The notes beneath the pieces were generated by a model. That model saw only the letters and a list, made by a program, of their open reading frames with translations. It did not search any database and was not told the DNA's origin. DNA of 42,320 bases from JAPLGZ01 sp038318235 (GTDB lineage Bacteria; Chloroflexota; Anaerolineae; Caldilineales; Caldilineaceae), in NCBI GenBank assembly GCA_038318235.1, contig JBBQBY010000004.1, positions 1-42,320 of the forward strand, written 5' to 3'. The position numbers and the translations under genes were made by a program. This document shows positions 33,268-41,030 of this stretch, piece after piece (position 1 is the stretch's first letter; each line of letters starts with the position of its first letter).

Positions 33268-33483
33268 TTACTGCGGCGGTTTTGGTTCTAGCGCGGCAGG
33301 CAGGGTGCTGCGACTTTCTAAAAACACGAACAGGCTGGGCAAATCGGCGAAGTGGGTGACCGCGCCAGTCTGCACACATTGCGCCAAGGCGCGCAGCGAA
33401 GAACGAGGATTGCTACGCCAGAACCGCACCAGATAGGAACAATAGATGCCAGCCGTCAGCCCCTGGTTTTGTTGCGCGACCAT
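33268..33483 (-). CDS. Small conserved-looking 71-aa protein
   Basis: A 71-aa protein, start fixed by a strong AAAGGAGG a few bases before ATG 33483. It reads MVAQQNQ, GIYCSYLVRFWRSNP, SLRALAQCVQTGAVTHFADLPSLFVFLESR. From memory, Chloroflexota genomes carry many short proteins of this pattern (SYLLRFWR..., RASLQ...TGE...F-x-x-LEALFAFL), often near BTAD regulators; the function is unknown. The length and the aromatic/FL-rich end fit that group. It diverges from the broken regulator that starts near 33560. No catalytic or metal-binding motif is seen. This family link needs a database search. Confidence 0.7.
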   Translation of the reverse strand: MVAQQNQGLTAGIYCSYLVRFWRSNPRSSLRALAQCVQTGAVTHFADLPSLFVFLESRSTLPAALEPKPPQ

Positions 33484-33559
33484 ACTACCCTCCTTTGTGA
33501 ATGTCGATGGCAGTGAAGCAGGGCAGCAGACAAAATACGATAGTCTCAGGGATACCGCC

Positions 33560-35816
33560 TTCCAGGAAGGTGAAGGCAAGATTAACATCCCTTTACTCAT
33601 CTATCTGGCGGTGGAGGGGCAGGCCCATCCGCGCAGTGAGTTAGCGCAGCGCGGCCAACAGCGTGCAGCGATTGCCCAATATCATCAATGTCGCCAGATC
33701 GTGGCCGAAGAGCTAGGTCTTGCGCCAGACGCCGAGACGACGGCCCTGTTTGAACAGATTCGTGCGGGCGGATTTCCGGCTAAGCGAGCAGAAGCTTCCA
33801 CTTCCTCAGCCACTCTATCCCCTCATGATCTAATCGGCATCCCCCACAACATCCCAGCCATGCTCACGCCGTTGATCGGGCGCGAACGCGAACTGGCCGA
33901 GATCATAGCCCGCTTGCAGCAACCAACTGTCCGGCTCTTGACCTTGGGTGGGATCGGTGGCATGGGCAAAACGCGCTTGGCGCTGGCCGTCGGCCAGGCG
34001 ATTTTGGATGTTGGGTTTTCGATTTTGGATTCAACGACGACATTCGTAGACGATCAGCTAAAATCGCACATCCAACAGCTACACTATCCCGACGGTATTT
34101 TCTTTGTCCCCCTTGCTCCATTGACGGAGCCGACCATGGTGGCGTCTGCCATTGCGACCGCGCTTGACCTTACCTTATCGGGCAACGACCAGCGCACGGC
34201 TTTGCGTCAGGCTTTGCGGGGCAAGCAGATGTTGCTCATTCTGGACAATTTTGAACATCTGCTCCCTTCGGTTGGCGCAACGCCGGTGAGTGTAACGCCA
34301 ATGAGCGCATGGCAACGGAAGCGCGCCATAGCCTGTTTTATCTGAGTTTTGTCGCCACGGAATTTTTTTCGCTGGCCGGTCTCTCTGTCGAGGGTGAACA
34401 GAGCTTTCAGTTGGCGGCTGATCAATCCTCACACCAGCTGTCAACCCAAACGATCGATCCAGTGGATCCACAATCACGCCAGCGCACCTTGAGTAAACTT
34501 TGGGCGCTGGTCACGGCGGCCCGTTATCGACAAGGTAAATCTGACACAGTGGCAACGAGCGCCCAACAAGCCGAAAAGCTGGGCATCGCAAGCGGCTCGC
34601 GCGACGCCCAGCTTTTCGCGTATTACGCATGGGCAGTCACCCTCACTATCCAGGGCAGTTTTGCCGAAGCGCACGTTCTCTTTGCCAACATCCAGACGAT
34701 CCTGGAACAAGCACGCGACCGTGGTGAGGCGCGCGCGCTTCTGGCCGATTTCTGGTGGAGATACTATCTGGGGTTGTTTTCTCATGCCTTGCTGCAAGGG
34801 CAATACGCAGAGGCGCAAACCTACGGCGCAGCAGGGTTACACCGCGCCCAGCAGTTGGGGGCATTGCGCGGCCAGATGATTTTGCGGCTGAATCTGACCG
34901 ACATGTATCTAGAGCTGGAAGGATTATGCACATGCGCGCCAGGAAGCAGAATTGACGCTACCGCTTGTCCGGCGAATGGGCTACCGCTGGGGGGAATGCG
35001 CGGCCTTAAAAACGCTGGGCCGCGCGCATAGTTATTTCGGTGAATATCGTTTGACGCTGGAGGCTTATGCGCAAGCACGCATCATTGCCCAAGAAATTGG
35101 GGAAATCAATATGGGAATTGAGATCGCGGCGTATCTGAGCCAACTTTACACACTGCTGGGCAACCCTGGGCTGGCTGGTGAGTTGTTGCAAACTTGGGTG
35201 CAGAATACACAGGAGCGTTTGGCTGTCTCTACGCAGTTTGCGAGCCTGACAGCCGCGCTATTGCTAAACCAGTTTGAAGGCAAACTGGCCCAGGCGTACC
35301 AGGCGGCAACCCAAGCTTGGGGCCTCGCGTGCGAGACGAATAATCCGCGTCTGCGCACGCAGGCGTTGGTTTATCTAGGCCATGTGCAGGTTAGTTTACA
35401 GCAGATACCAGATGCCGCAGATAGCTATCAACTGGCCTTGACAACGGAAGCGCGTGCCGGCCTGGCGCAGCTTGCGCTGGCCCAGGACAACCTTGCCGAA
35501 ACGCAAGCCTGGGTCGAGGAGATATTACCCAATTGGGCCGCCCACCCTCATGCCGGTTTCAATACGCCGTTCTTTGCCTATCTGACCTGTTACCAAGTGC
35601 TGGCAGTCAACGCCGACCCGCGCGCCGCCCTCCTCTTACAGCAAAGCTACGACTTGTTGCAACAAGATGCGGCTGCCCTCGATGACGAAACCCGCCAGCG
35701 CTTTTTAGAAGAAGTCCCCCATCCATCGCGCCCTGGGCGCAGCCTATACAGAGATGCGGGCGCAGGGAGACAAGGGGACAACACAAACTTTTTCTCGAAG
35801 TGCCCTTTCTGCTTGA
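33560..35816 (+). pseudogene. Multiply broken BTAD / NB-ARC / TPR regulator
   Basis: A decayed relative of the intact 1104-aa regulator. KINIPLLIYLAVEGQAHPRSEL of the DNA-binding domain is joined in frame to AAIAQYHQCRQIVAEELGL of the end of the BTAD, so most of the wHTH/BTAD is deleted. An NTPase segment follows (TPLIGRERELAEI, Walker A GGIGGMGKT, Walker B LLILDNFEHLLP to about 34270). Then the ARC part is missing and the frame changes near 34310. The TPR region continues to ELE near 34920, where one extra G shifts the frame into DYAHARQEAELTLPLVRRMG. A last shift near 35725 moves the C-terminus to HRALGAAYTEMRAQG, ending at TGA 35814-35816. Confidence 0.88.
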
Positions 35817-35870
35817 CCGGCCCATTTTAAATGAGCCGGTCAAGCAGAATTAATCAATTACCGGTCAAAA

Positions 35871-36953
35871 TTAGGCAAGCACGACCTCTCGGCCACTCTG
35901 CGCGGAGCGTTGAATCGCATCCACGATCTTAGCGCTGACCAACGCCTGCTCCGGCGTCACGATTTCGGCGCTGGCATCGCCTTCGATATAACGCACAAAG
36001 TTCTCCACCAACCGTTGGTAAGAGTTCGTCTGGGTCTTGGGCAGCTCGTTTTTCACATCGACCTTTTGACCATTCAACGTGGTGTACAGTTCGATCTTGT
36101 CCAAGTTACCCACGTGCGCACCACCCTTGGTGCCCAGCAGTTCAGTGTAGAATTGATCCGGCCCATGGGCTGCCCACGCCACCTCAAACTGCAAGACCGC
36201 GCCGTTATCAAAGCGAATAAAGGCCACCGCCAGATCATCGACATCAAAGCGCACATTCGCGCCTGGTTTCAGAATATCGCTGCCCCAGCCGCCCAGGCCC
36301 TGTCCCTGTGAGCCCAATTTACCAAACGAAGCGCCGGTCACGGTTACCGGTTGTGGATAATTCATCAGATAGAGCGCCCGATCCAGGTTATGCACGCCCA
36401 GATCGAAGAGCACGCCGCCACCGGCTAAGTCTTTATTGGTAAACCAGCTACCGTAACCAGGAATGCCGGAACGGCGTTGCCAGAAGGCGCGCGTGGCATA
36501 AATTTCACCAAAAAAGCCGCCATCGACGTGGGCTTTGGCGATTTGCATCGCGTCGCTCCAGCGGTAATGCGTGCCGACAGCCAGGGTTTTGCCGTTCTGT
36601 TTGGCCGTTGCCATCATCGCTTCGGCATCGGGATAACTTAAGGCCAACGGTTTTTCGCACAACACATGCGCGCCGGCGTTGAGCGCGTCTAACGTCTGTG
36701 GTTTGTGAAATACATTCGGCGTAGCCACCACGACGATGTCTGGTTTCATTTCGGCCAGCATCTGGGTGTGGTCCGTGTAGACCTTGGCGATCCCGGTGGC
36801 TTGGGCCACCTCTTGGGCACGGGCTTGGTTGACATCACAAACGGCCACGGCCTCTACATTCGCCAGCCGTTGAAAATTTGGGATGTGGGCATGGCGAACA
36901 ATGCCACCACCGCCAATAAACGCAACACGCCAGCTTTGGGATTGAGCACTCAT
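35871..36953 (-). CDS. Gfo/Idh/MocA-family NAD(P)-dependent oxidoreductase
   Basis: A 360-aa sugar- or inositol-type dehydrogenase. The Rossmann N-terminus is RVAFIGGGGIVRHAHIPNF (G-x-G-x-x-x-x-H-x-P). The catalytic-site EKP appears in VLCEKPLAL, and the C-terminal alpha/beta domain includes LAGGGVLFDLGVHNLDRALYLM with the expected D and H. Start: ATG 36953 after AGAGGATC; an in-frame upstream ATG at 37019 would add 22 residues that do not belong to the fold. Substrate unknown. It is convergent with the decayed regulator at 33.5-35.8 kb and separated from the next Gfo/Idh gene by about 745 bases of repeats. Confidence 0.88.
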   Translation of the reverse strand: MSAQSQSWRVAFIGGGGIVRHAHIPNFQRLANVEAVAVCDVNQARAQEVAQATGIAKVYTDHTQMLAEMKPDIVVVATPNVFHKPQTLDALNAGAHVLCEKPLALSYPDAEAMMATAKQNGKTLAVGTHYRWSDAMQIAKAHVDGGFFGEIYATRAFWQRRSGIPGYGSWFTNKDLAGGGVLFDLGVHNLDRALYLMNYPQPVTVTGASFGKLGSQGQGLGGWGSDILKPGANVRFDVDDLAVAFIRFDNGAVLQFEVAWAAHGPDQFYTELLGTKGGAHVGNLDKIELYTTLNGQKVDVKNELPKTQTNSYQRLVENFVRYIEGDASAEIVTPEQALVSAKIVDAIQRSAQSGREVVLA

Positions 36954-37127
36954 TAGATCCTCTTCTTTCTGTTTAAAAACGGGTTCAAATCGTTGATTGC
37001 GAATGGTGAATGTGTCCATTTACCCGATACTCTGTTGGTTAGGCACAGATAAGCCACAGGAGCTAAGGAGCATTAACCATTAACAGTTCTGCGTCCGCGA
37101 TAAATCATTTTTGTTCTATTTTTTGGT

Positions 37128-37256
37128 AAGGCCATTCCAAAAAATAAATCATCCATATACCCGTGGAGGGAGCATTCTCTAATGCGGCGTTTACAGGAGT
37201 ACACCGGCGTAAGAGAACGCCTCCTCCGCGTATACTTATTTTTCTGGAATGGCCTA
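37128..37256. repeat. 129-bp palindromic element (AGGCCATTCC...GGAATGGCCT)
   Basis: TAAGGCCATTCCAAAAAATA (37127-37146) faces TTATTTTTCTGGAATGGCCTA (37236-37256). Inner bases pair too: CCGTGGAGGGAGCATTCTCT against AGAGAACGCCTCCTCCGCG. It is the first of three adjacent repeats in the gene-free stretch 37020-37698; family C copy 2 begins four bases after it. Confidence 0.75.
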
Positions 37257-37260
37257 ACGG

Positions 37261-37332
37261 TTCAGGCTACGAGAAGAAACCGGGTTTTTCTTGGTAGAAT
37301 TAGCTTGGCTTACACATAAAAACCCGGTTTCT
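37261..37332. repeat. Palindromic repeat family C, copy 2
   Basis: A near copy of 32929-33001, from TTCAGGCTACGAGAAGAAAC to AACCCGGTTTCT. AGAAACCGGGTTTTT and AAAAACCCGGTTTCT form 15-base perfect arms here, while copy 1 has decayed slightly. It abuts family B copy 2 at its right end. Confidence 0.8.
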
Positions 37333-37600
37333 ATACCAAAATCAGAACGAAAAGCGGGGAATTACCCCACCCGCGCCCAATGGCGGTTGCCTTCTAGGCG
37401 CGCTCCCCAAACAGGGAGGGAACCGTCACGGGGCAGACGAAACATCAGTTCCTCCCCAGCAGGCTTCGACGTGGCCTTCGACAAGCTCAGTACTCGTGCG
37501 GTGAGCTTGTCGAACGACAGCCGAACGGGGAGGTTAGGCGGGGGTCTGGGCTCGCCAGCCGACAAATCTCCGCTTTTCACATTGACTTCTGCATAGCTAA
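37332..37600. repeat. Palindromic element family B copy 2 with a nested hairpin insertion
   Basis: Homologous at both ends and in the CAAACAGGGAGGG block to 29292-29451, but about 110 bases longer. The extra length includes a nested hairpin near 37479-37517 (TTCGACAAGCTCA facing TGAGCTTGTCGAAC), which looks like a separate short repeat inserted into the element. No gene is seen from here to the oxidoreductase end at 37699. Confidence 0.65.
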
Positions 37601-37698
37601 AGTCTAACGTCAAAATCATCCTGATATTGACTAAATTGTACCTCAGGTTGGCAAAATAGGTAGAGTCAAGCGCCCAGTTGTAGAGTCACTTTGTCACT

Positions 37699-38031
37699 TC
37701 ATGGGGCGGTCAAGGTCACTGCTACCGTGCGGCCTTCTTGCCGCGACTGTTCGGCGGCGAAGATGGTCAGGTGGGTCTCCAGGGTCTCTTCGGCGCCGGA
37801 GAGGATATAGCTGGTGTCCCCAGTGGCCACAGCGGTCATGAAGGCCTTCAACGTATTGATGTCGCCATCCCTATGGCCGCCTGCTGGGGCGTCCGGCGGG
37901 ATGGTATCGATAATCTCGGTTTTGCGGCTGAGGAAGTCATAGGGCACAAACTTGCTCAGATCACCCCGCAGCTCTCCTCGGGTTCCAAAGATCGTCGTCC
38001 GGCGGTCAGCATACTCGGAGAGGCCGGTCAT
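37699..38031 (-). CDS. C-terminal fragment of a split Gfo/Idh/MocA oxidoreductase
   Basis: These 110 codons encode TGLSEYADRRTTIFGTRGELRGD through a C-terminal LETHLTIFAAEQSRQEGRTV, the last beta-sheet and helix of the Gfo/Idh/MocA fold that the upstream gene lacks. Its ATG (38031-38029) overlaps the TGA of that gene (38030-38028) as ATGA on the minus strand. One missing A in TTTACATGACC relative to TTT-ACA-ATG-ACC would restore a single frame. It is either a recent frameshift, a sequencing error or a reinitiated separate chain. On its own it cannot bind cofactor. Confidence 0.75.
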   Translation of the reverse strand: MTGLSEYADRRTTIFGTRGELRGDLSKFVPYDFLSRKTEIIDTIPPDAPAGGHRDGDINTLKAFMTAVATGDTSYILSGAEETLETHLTIFAAEQSRQEGRTVAVTLTAP

Positions 38032-38960
38032 GTAAACGAGGCGGTGGCCCCATTGGCGTAGAGCAGGTTCACCACTTGGTGGTCTACCACGTCGTTGTCG
38101 CATTCGTACACGCAACGCCCGTAAGGTCCCTCGGCCAGGGCTTGCAGAACGGCCCCTTCTGTAAAGACCGGGGTGATCACGTTCAGAGGCCAACTGTGTT
38201 GGCCCTGCCGGAGGCGTTCCTGATAGAAACGTTTGGCCGAGTAGGGGCACTCCGCTTCATAGGCGCAGTCCAGGCAGCGCAGGGCGTCCCCGGCCGCGGC
38301 CGGCTTTTGGCTCTGCTTGAAGTGGGTCAACGAGCCGAACGAAGAGACCTGCACGCAGGGCTGCCCCAGGATGTAGCGCAGCCAGTCGATGTCGTGGCAA
38401 GATTTGGCCAGAAGCATGGACGAGGATCCGGCTTCGTTGCGCCAATTGCCGCGTACGTAGGAGTGGGCATAGTGCCAGAAGCCCACCGGCTCCAGGTGCT
38501 GGATCGCGACGACATCCCCAATCGCGCCGGAAGCGATGATCTGCTTCAGACGCCGGGTATAGCTGAAATAGCGGAAGTCATGGAAGACGGCAAAGAGGAT
38601 CCCGCTTCGCTGCACGGCTTCTACGATACGCCGACAGTCAGTCGGGTTGGTGGCCATGGGTTTTTCCAGGAGCATGGCATAGCCGGCTTCGGCAAAGGCA
38701 ATTGCTGGCTCGGCGTGGTAGCGGTCGGGCGTGGCGATGATCACGGCGTCGGCAAAACGGGGCCGCGTGACGAGCTCATGCCAATCCTCGGCCACGTTCT
38801 CAGGCGGGATCTGGTGTTGGTCGGCCACTCGCTGGCGATAGAAGGGGCGCGGGTCGGCCACACCGACCAGGTGGGCCAGGTCAGGGTGGTCCAACGCAAA
38901 CTGGGCGAAGCTACTCCCGCGGCTGCCAACGCCGATGATGATCAGATTGACAGGTTGCAT
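38028..38960 (-). CDS. Gfo/Idh/MocA-family oxidoreductase, N-terminal 310 residues of a split gene
   Basis: The Rossmann start NLIIIGVGSRGSSFAQFA (G-x-G-x-R-G), ADAVIIATPDRYHAEPAI and the catalytic EKP of LLEKPMATNP are all present. LLAKSCHDIDWLRYILG gives the conserved C-terminal-domain helix with catalytic D and H. A cysteine cluster RCLDCAYEAECPYSAKRFY marks a subfamily of about 420-450 aa. The protein ends abruptly at ASFT before the final strands, which continue in the adjacent 37699-38031 frame. ATG 38960 is the family-like start; upstream in-frame ATGs lie in or beside a palindromic repeat. The upstream neighbour is an unrecognised 253-aa protein on the same strand. Confidence 0.82.
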   Translation of the reverse strand: MQPVNLIIIGVGSRGSSFAQFALDHPDLAHLVGVADPRPFYRQRVADQHQIPPENVAEDWHELVTRPRFADAVIIATPDRYHAEPAIAFAEAGYAMLLEKPMATNPTDCRRIVEAVQRSGILFAVFHDFRYFSYTRRLKQIIASGAIGDVVAIQHLEPVGFWHYAHSYVRGNWRNEAGSSSMLLAKSCHDIDWLRYILGQPCVQVSSFGSLTHFKQSQKPAAAGDALRCLDCAYEAECPYSAKRFYQERLRQGQHSWPLNVITPVFTEGAVLQALAEGPYGRCVYECDNDVVDHQVVNLLYANGATASFT

Positions 38961-39048
38961 GAGGTTCTCGATTCTTTCGGGTTCAATTTGGTCTACTGCC
39001 TTGTCACTGGGGGGAGACAAGATACTACGGTGATTGGTGGACATCCTC

Positions 39049-39103
39049 CTTCCGGGAAGGGTATTTTCGCTCACTGACTGAATGAATAGAGCCTTCCCGA
39101 AAG
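39049..39103. repeat. Palindromic element CTTCCGGGAAGG...CCTTCCCGAAAG, copy 2
   Basis: A 55-bp near copy of 20262-20315. It lies between the oxidoreductase start and the stop codon of the 253-aa gene, which falls only five bases beyond it (39108-39110). The element may have truncated that gene. Confidence 0.7.
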
Positions 39104-39107
39104 GGTG

Positions 39108-39869
39108 TTAACCCTTAGCGTATTGGGTGTTCCAGAAATAGTCATTGGCATTGCACAGGATGCTGACCACCGCCTCGCCCTTGTCCCGGTCCAACATGAC
39201 CACGGGCGGGGGTGGGAGCGGTGGGTCTTCGGGCAAGAAGTCAACGAAATAGAAGACCACGGTCCCATCCGGATCTTCATCGGCGGGGCGGAGCGCGGCC
39301 AGAACGGCGTTGGCGTAGGCGTCGCGGTCGCCGTTGAAATAACAGGATTGGGTGATGCCGGTGGGCGCAAAGTTCGCTTGTCGGAGCAGATCAACAGAAG
39401 CGCGCATGTACTCCGTCAACTCAGCCTGGGTGCGGTCGGCCATCCAGATGTGTTCGGCAGCCTCCGGGATGAGTTTATGAGTCTGTAGGTCCAGAGCCAG
39501 GGTGTAGGTCAAAATTTCCGGGGTGATGTCGAACTGGGGGGCGATAGCCGAGCGGACCACGTCCAGCCAGCGCGCGATCTCCTGGCGGTCGCAGCCGTCC
39601 CATCCCTCAAGGATCGTGCCCAGGCCAGCCGGGTAGGGCAGGACGGTAAATTTGCCCAGTATAGCATGGTGCTGGATCAGGGCGGCGAACTGCTCCACCA
39701 GGTCCAGTGGGATGCAGGGTTCATGCACTTCGTGCTTGTCCATCGGCACCTGCAGATAGAAGTAGTACAGGGGGTTGATGCAGGGCACCCCGTCGTCGAC
39801 AACCAGGCTGATCGGGAGGCCCAAGCGTGGTTTTTCGATCTGAATGCTGATGTCATGTTGCGTTTCCAA
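39108..39869 (-). CDS. Unrecognised 253-aa protein, possibly C-terminally truncated
   Basis: I do not recognise this protein with confidence. It starts with a short polar stretch followed by PRLGLPISLVVDDGVPCINPLYYFY, and contains LGKFTVLPYPAGLGTILEGWD, FDITPEILTYTLALDLQTHKLIPE, RASVDLLRQANFAPTGITQSCYFNG and a proline-rich LPEDPPLPPPPVVMLD. The DD near the start and the alternation of strands and helices recall a deacetylase-like barrel, a weak impression. The only in-frame start is TTG 39869 with no ribosome site. The frame ends at a TAA beside a palindromic element. It probably belongs with the Gfo/Idh gene downstream. The 228 bases between it and lutC hold only weak 7-base periodicity near 40061-40095. 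Confidence 0.6.
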   Translation of the reverse strand: METQHDISIQIEKPRLGLPISLVVDDGVPCINPLYYFYLQVPMDKHEVHEPCIPLDLVEQFAALIQHHAILGKFTVLPYPAGLGTILEGWDGCDRQEIARWLDVVRSAIAPQFDITPEILTYTLALDLQTHKLIPEAAEHIWMADRTQAELTEYMRASVDLLRQANFAPTGITQSCYFNGDRDAYANAVLAALRPADEDPDGTVVFYFVDFLPEDPPLPPPPVVMLDRDKGEAVVSILCNANDYFWNTQYAKG

Positions 39870-40097
39870 TAGAGTTTACTCGCGTTTCTGGTCAAACGTG
39901 ACCGGCACTTCACGCCCAAAGCGAGTGGATGCCCAGTGTAACCGACCCGCTGATTCGGAAAGTGCCGCTGCTTTGATCATATCGAGGTTAGTCGTACTTC
40001 ACCTGCTGTACGTACCGTTTGTTGCCCAAAATGGCACCGTGCTCGGCATCTCTGACATATCACTTACTTACTACCCACCACTTCCACTTACTATTTT

Positions 40098-40859
40098 TTA
40101 CTCCATTTTCCCAAATAAAATAGCGTGCAAGAACTTTGGACCATGCACACCCAAGGTCATATTCATTTCAATATCCGCAGATTTGCTAGGGCCGCTGATC
40201 ATCGCGATATTTGAGTGAGCGCGCATATAGTCGACAAGTTTTCCCGCCTGGCGCTGCTCGCCCAGCCAGGCTTCTGCCGTGGGATAAAGCAGCGCCAATG
40301 GAATCAGCGCGATATGGCGAAAAGGTAACAAACTAGCGGCGCGACTGGTCTGCACGCCGGAAGCGACCAACATCGAGCCAGTGGCAGCAAAGGCAGCCTC
40401 CACGCCGGTGATACCATAGCGAATAAAGCGAACAGATTGGCGGATTTCGTCGCTGCGCAAATCTTTGGGCACAATCAATTGTATATTCATGTCGCGCAAA
40501 GCGTCATCGATCCCAGGCACGGGCAACGCGGCGGGGTCCCAGCTCAGGATGCTGCGCTCCTGGCCGGTTTCGAGGATAGCGCCTTTCTGGCCCTGTTTTT
40601 CCTCGGCCATCCACGTCATCAACCGATTGATCAGCGCCATGCGCGCTTCGGCTGGCGATTCATGGATCTCAAAGGTGCCATGCAAGCGTTCCAGTTCAGC
40701 GCCAAACCGTTGGGCCAGTGCTAATTTGTTGCCTTCAGCGGCTGTCACGGTCATCCGCGTCTCGGTCGTTAAGGGGGGCGTATGGGCTGGCGGAAAGTGT
40801 AGATCTGGGCGTTCTAAGGTGGTGCGGAGTTTAGTTAGGATTTCGTTGCGTACGGTCAT
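40098..40859 (-). CDS. lutC: LutC-type lactate utilization protein (LUD domain)
   Basis: A 253-aa LUD-domain protein. The helical N-terminus VRNEILTKLRTTLERP and the domain SVRFIRYGITGVEAAFAATGSMLVASG (GITGxExAFAxTGSxLV), then RAASLLPFRHIALIP, are the LutC/YkgG signature; a basic/hydroxylated end (SGPSKSADIEMNMTLGVHGP) is also conserved. LutABC oxidises L-lactate to pyruvate through iron-sulfur subunits; LutC is the smallest partner. It lies 147 bases downstream of lutB on the same strand. The spacer holds a palindromic repeat. Confidence 0.9.
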   Translation of the reverse strand: MTVRNEILTKLRTTLERPDLHFPPAHTPPLTTETRMTVTAAEGNKLALAQRFGAELERLHGTFEIHESPAEARMALINRLMTWMAEEKQGQKGAILETGQERSILSWDPAALPVPGIDDALRDMNIQLIVPKDLRSDEIRQSVRFIRYGITGVEAAFAATGSMLVASGVQTSRAASLLPFRHIALIPLALLYPTAEAWLGEQRQAGKLVDYMRAHSNIAMISGPSKSADIEMNMTLGVHGPKFLHAILFGKME

Positions 40860-40894
40860 AAGAATTTTCTATTGAAAGTATGGCGATTAAGTAG

Positions 40895-41030
40895 AAAGTG
40901 CAGACCTCTCCCCCCCGCCCTCCCCTGCTGGGAGGGAGCCTGTTGGTCGGACAGAACAAGGAGCTTCCTTGTCCACCAATCAGTCCCCTCCCTTACCAGG
41001 GTAGGGTTAGGGTGGGGTTGTCCGCTCGCC
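40895..41030. repeat. Palindromic CCTCCC/GGGAGG-rich element between lutB and lutC
   Basis: CCTCTCCCCCCCGCCCTCCCC at the left pairs imperfectly with the right GGGTAGGGTTAGGGTGGGG, and an inner CTTGTTC/GAAGCTCC region lies between. It resembles the core of family B (29292-29451, 37332-37600) without their TATACT ends. Its right part overlaps the last codons of lutB, whose tail (GERTTPP) is therefore repeat-derived. Confidence 0.55.

Noticed and set aside
38028..38031. TGA in the split oxidoreductase read as selenocysteine, given the tRNA-Sec in the window
   Set aside because: The frame after the TGA soon hits further stops and does not match the family; the homologous continuation is in another frame, so it is a frameshift.
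38076..39077. Long plus-strand frame of 333 codons opposite the Gfo/Idh gene
   Set aside because: It is antisense to a gene with clear family motifs and its translation has no recognisable pattern.
40061..40095. Another heptamer array before lutC
   Set aside because: A 7-base periodicity around ACTTACT is visible but weak and without an inverted partner, so it was not listed as a feature.
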